This document shows, one piece after another, positions 4,262 to 5,953 of a stretch of DNA of 5,953 nucleotides. Position numbers and translations under genes: made by a program. This stretch comes from Rickettsiales bacterium. Lineage in GTDB: Bacteria > Pseudomonadota > Alphaproteobacteria > Rs-D84 > CACZYB01. The stretch spans positions 1-5,953 of the forward strand of contig JAITSG010000016.1 of the NCBI GenBank assembly GCA_031288035.1, in the 5' to 3' direction. The notes under the pieces are model-generated. The model was given only the letters and a program-made list of their open reading frames with translations, did not search any database and was not told the DNA's origin. The first letter of the stretch is position 1. Every line of letters begins with the position of its first letter.

Positions 4262-4908
4262 AGTATAGCCTCCTCTATTTCCTTCGTGACGCTCGATATG
4301 TCGCCGTCGGTTCCGTTCACCCTATGCAGTATCTTGCGCTTTTCGTACATGTCTATGACCGGGATGGTTTCGGTGTAATAGCGCTCCAGGCGGACCTTCA
4401 CGGCCTCGGGCCTGTCGTCCTTGCGCCGCACGAAGTCCTTCGACCCGCATATGGGGCAGCGGCCGTCCGGCGCGGGGTTGCTGGTGTCGTGGAATATGGC
4501 GCCGCACTTCGCGCACGAATAGCGCCCGGAGATGCGCTCTATTATCTTCGACTCGTCCAGGTCTATCACTACCACGGCCTCGAGCGTTATGCCGAAGCCG
4601 GCGAGTATTTCGTCCAGGGCCTTCGTCTGGGCCAGCGTGCGCGGATATCCGTCGAATATCACGCCCTTGGACAGGTCCGCGGAGTTAAGCGCGGCGCCCA
4701 CCACGTCGTTGACCATCTGGTCTGGCACGTAAAGGCCGCTTTCGAGGATTATGCGCACCTTGCGGCCTAGCTCCGTGTCCTCGTGCATGAAGCTGCGGAA
4801 CAGGTTGCCCGTGGCCAGGTGTATATAGCCGTGTTTTTGCGCCATGATGTCGGCCTGCGTGCCCTTGCCCGCGGCTATCGGCCCCATGAACGCGACGTAT
4901 TTTTTCAT
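4258..4908 (-). CDS. adk: adenylate kinase with four-Cys LID
   Basis: Adenylate kinase interconverts ATP plus AMP and two ADP in the cytoplasm. The 216-aa length is normal for the long-LID type. The P-loop GPIAAGKGT is at 9-17, the AMP-site segment HLATGNLFRSF at 30-40, FDGYPRT at 85-91, and the LID at about 120-165 carries C132, C135, C151 and C154 (CAKC and CPIC), the zinc-binding form; RRKDDRPEAVKVRLERY at 161-177 holds the phosphate-contacting arginines. Two deviations from the common pattern stand out: IAA in place of PGA in the P-loop, and TGN where TGD is usual. The ATG at 4906-4908 was chosen because the family start MKKYVAFMGP begins there, 2 bp after the secY stop, with AAGGTG just upstream. 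The open frame continues upstream through secY but is not coding there. Sixteen of 20 Ile codons are ATA. Confidence 0.98.
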   Translation of the reverse strand: MKKYVAFMGPIAAGKGTQADIMAQKHGYIHLATGNLFRSFMHEDTELGRKVRIILESGLYVPDQMVNDVVGAALNSADLSKGVIFDGYPRTLAQTKALDEILAGFGITLEAVVVIDLDESKIIERISGRYSCAKCGAIFHDTSNPAPDGRCPICGSKDFVRRKDDRPEAVKVRLERYYTETIPVIDMYEKRKILHRVNGTDGDISSVTKEIEEAIL

Positions 4909-4910
4909 GC

Positions 4911-5953
4911 TCACCTTGCGAACCTCGGCTTTCCTGCGCTTTTGGCGTTCTTGATTATTCCCTGGTACTGGCCGGAGATGAGGTTGGCCTGTATCTGGGC
5001 GACGGTTTCGGTCACGACGTTGCACACGATGAGGAGCGTCGTGCCGCCGAGATAGAACGGCACGCCGAACTGGTTTATGAGAAAGCTCGGCAGCATGCAC
5101 AGCACGACCAAGTACGCGGAGCCCAACACGGTTATGCGGGTGAGCACGCGGTCGAAATACTCGGCCGTCGCGGCGCCGGGGCGCACGCCGGATATGAAGG
5201 CGCCGTAGGATTTCAGGTTTTCGGCCGTTTCCTCGGAGTTGAACTGGAGCGCGGTGTAGAAGAACGCGAAGAACACGATGAGCGACGAATAGACGAAATA
5301 GTACACGGGGGATCCGTCCGACAGCCACCTGTTGAAGAACATCACCAGGGAGGATTCGCTCGACGCCCCGAACATTATGAACGCGGCGGGGATCTGGAGT
5401 ATCGCGCCCGCGAATATCGGCGGTATCACGCCTGCGGTGTTTATCTTGAGGGGCAGGTGCGTCGTGTTCGCCATCGCGCCCATGTTCTGTTTCGGATAGT
5501 GGATCAGGACGCGCCTCTGCGCCTGTTCCATGAACACCACGAACAGCGTGGCCGCGACCAGTACGCCGAGTATCATGGCTATCACGAGAGGCTGCAGCTG
5601 GCCCACCTTGCCGAGCTCTATCGTCTGGAACACGGCGCCGGGCAGGTTGGCGACTATGCCGGCGAATATGATCAGGGACGATCCGTTTCCTATCCCGCGC
5701 GAGGTTATCTGCTCGCCCATCCACATGACGAGCATGGTGCCGCCCAGCAGGCTCACCACGGTCGAGAAGCGGAAGAAGAAGCCCGGGTCGGCGACGGCCG
5801 CCGCGCCGGACGGCCCGGTCATATTCTCGAGCCACGCGGAGATTCCCCATCCCTGCACGCAGCAGATAAGGATGGTGAGGTAGCGCGTGTACTGGTTTAT
5901 CTTTTCGTGCCCGCTCTCGCCCTCTTTCTTTAGTTCCTTCAGCTCGGGGGACG
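4911..5953 (-). CDS. secY: preprotein translocase channel subunit SecY, C-terminal part
   Basis: SecY forms the channel of the Sec translocon, through which unfolded proteins cross or enter the inner membrane. The window holds the last 346 codons; the start lies beyond 5953. The visible part begins SPELKELKKEGESGHEKINQ, the loop before TM3, and continues QYTRYLTILICC into TM3, so roughly TM3 to TM10 are present. Conserved blocks include LGGTMLVMWMGEQITSRGIG with GNGSSLIIFAGIVA, the C4-loop region RRVLIHYPKQ, HLPLKINTAGVIPPIFAGAI, the C5-loop GVRPGAATAEYFDRVLTRIT, PFYLGGTTLLIV, and the tail VAQIQANLISGQYQGIIKNAK. The GTG at 5856-5858 is internal (Val), not a start: the reading frame and SecY similarity run on upstream. 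It is followed by adk after 2 bp, the classic end of the spc operon. Confidence 0.98.
   Translation of the reverse strand, partial: SPELKELKKEGESGHEKINQYTRYLTILICCVQGWGISAWLENMTGPSGAAAVADPGFFFRFSTVVSLLGGTMLVMWMGEQITSRGIGNGSSLIIFAGIVANLPGAVFQTIELGKVGQLQPLVIAMILGVLVAATLFVVFMEQAQRRVLIHYPKQNMGAMANTTHLPLKINTAGVIPPIFAGAILQIPAAFIMFGASSESSLVMFFNRWLSDGSPVYYFVYSSLIVFFAFFYTALQFNSEETAENLKSYGAFISGVRPGAATAEYFDRVLTRITVLGSAYLVVLCMLPSFLINQFGVPFYLGGTTLLIVCNVVTETVAQIQANLISGQYQGIIKNAKSAGKPRFAR

Noticed and set aside
4258..5850. A 530-aa open frame covering adk and most of secY
   Set aside because: Only the last 216 codons are Adk; the upstream part is an Arg/Pro-rich shadow of secY in another frame, and adk has a good start at 4908.

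Overview
The window is a GC-rich bacterial stretch in which every gene I can support lies on the minus strand. Transcription therefore runs from position 5953 towards 1. It holds the end of the spc ribosomal-protein operon (secY 3' part, adk), the alpha operon (rpsM, rpsK, rpoA, rplQ) and the first 87 codons of pyrG. Three small genes I cannot name sit at the junctions: a 107-aa Cys-containing protein between adk and rpsM, a 62-aa single-span membrane protein between rpoA and rplQ, and a 197-aa HNH-nuclease-like protein between rplQ and pyrG.

Organism. The gene order rpsM-rpsK-rpoA-rplQ without rpsD, the RpoA N-terminus (IQxNWxxLIKP), the PyrG segment RGYxVRxRKxDPYxNVDPGT and CTATAT-type -10 elements all look alphaproteobacterial. 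This is inference from remembered family sequences, not a search. The isoleucine codon choice is odd for such DNA: ATA makes up 44 of the 57 Ile codons I counted in six genes, including 10 of 11 in rpsM.

Layout in transcription order: secY (partial) - 2 bp - adk - 4-bp ATGA overlap - 107-aa Cys protein - near-consensus promoter (TTGACA-N16-TAGAAT) - rpsM (TTG start) - rpsK - hairpin - rpoA (TTG start) - promoter - 62-aa membrane protein - two tandem hairpins - rplQ with a repetitive Ala/Lys tail - intrinsic terminator - promoter - HNH-like gene - 22 bp - pyrG (runs off the window).

How it works together. The core genes supply the protein translocation channel (SecY), adenylate interconversion (Adk), two small-subunit proteins of the 30S head and platform (S13, S11), the RNA polymerase alpha subunit, 50S protein L17 and CTP synthesis (PyrG). 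The sequence suggests at least three transcription starts, so rplQ can be uncoupled from rpsM-rpsK-rpoA, and the HNH-like gene plus pyrG form a separate unit after a strong terminator. I saw no mobile element, CRISPR array, tRNA or rRNA. The longest stretch without a gene is 118 bp (880-997), and it is explained by a terminator and a promoter.
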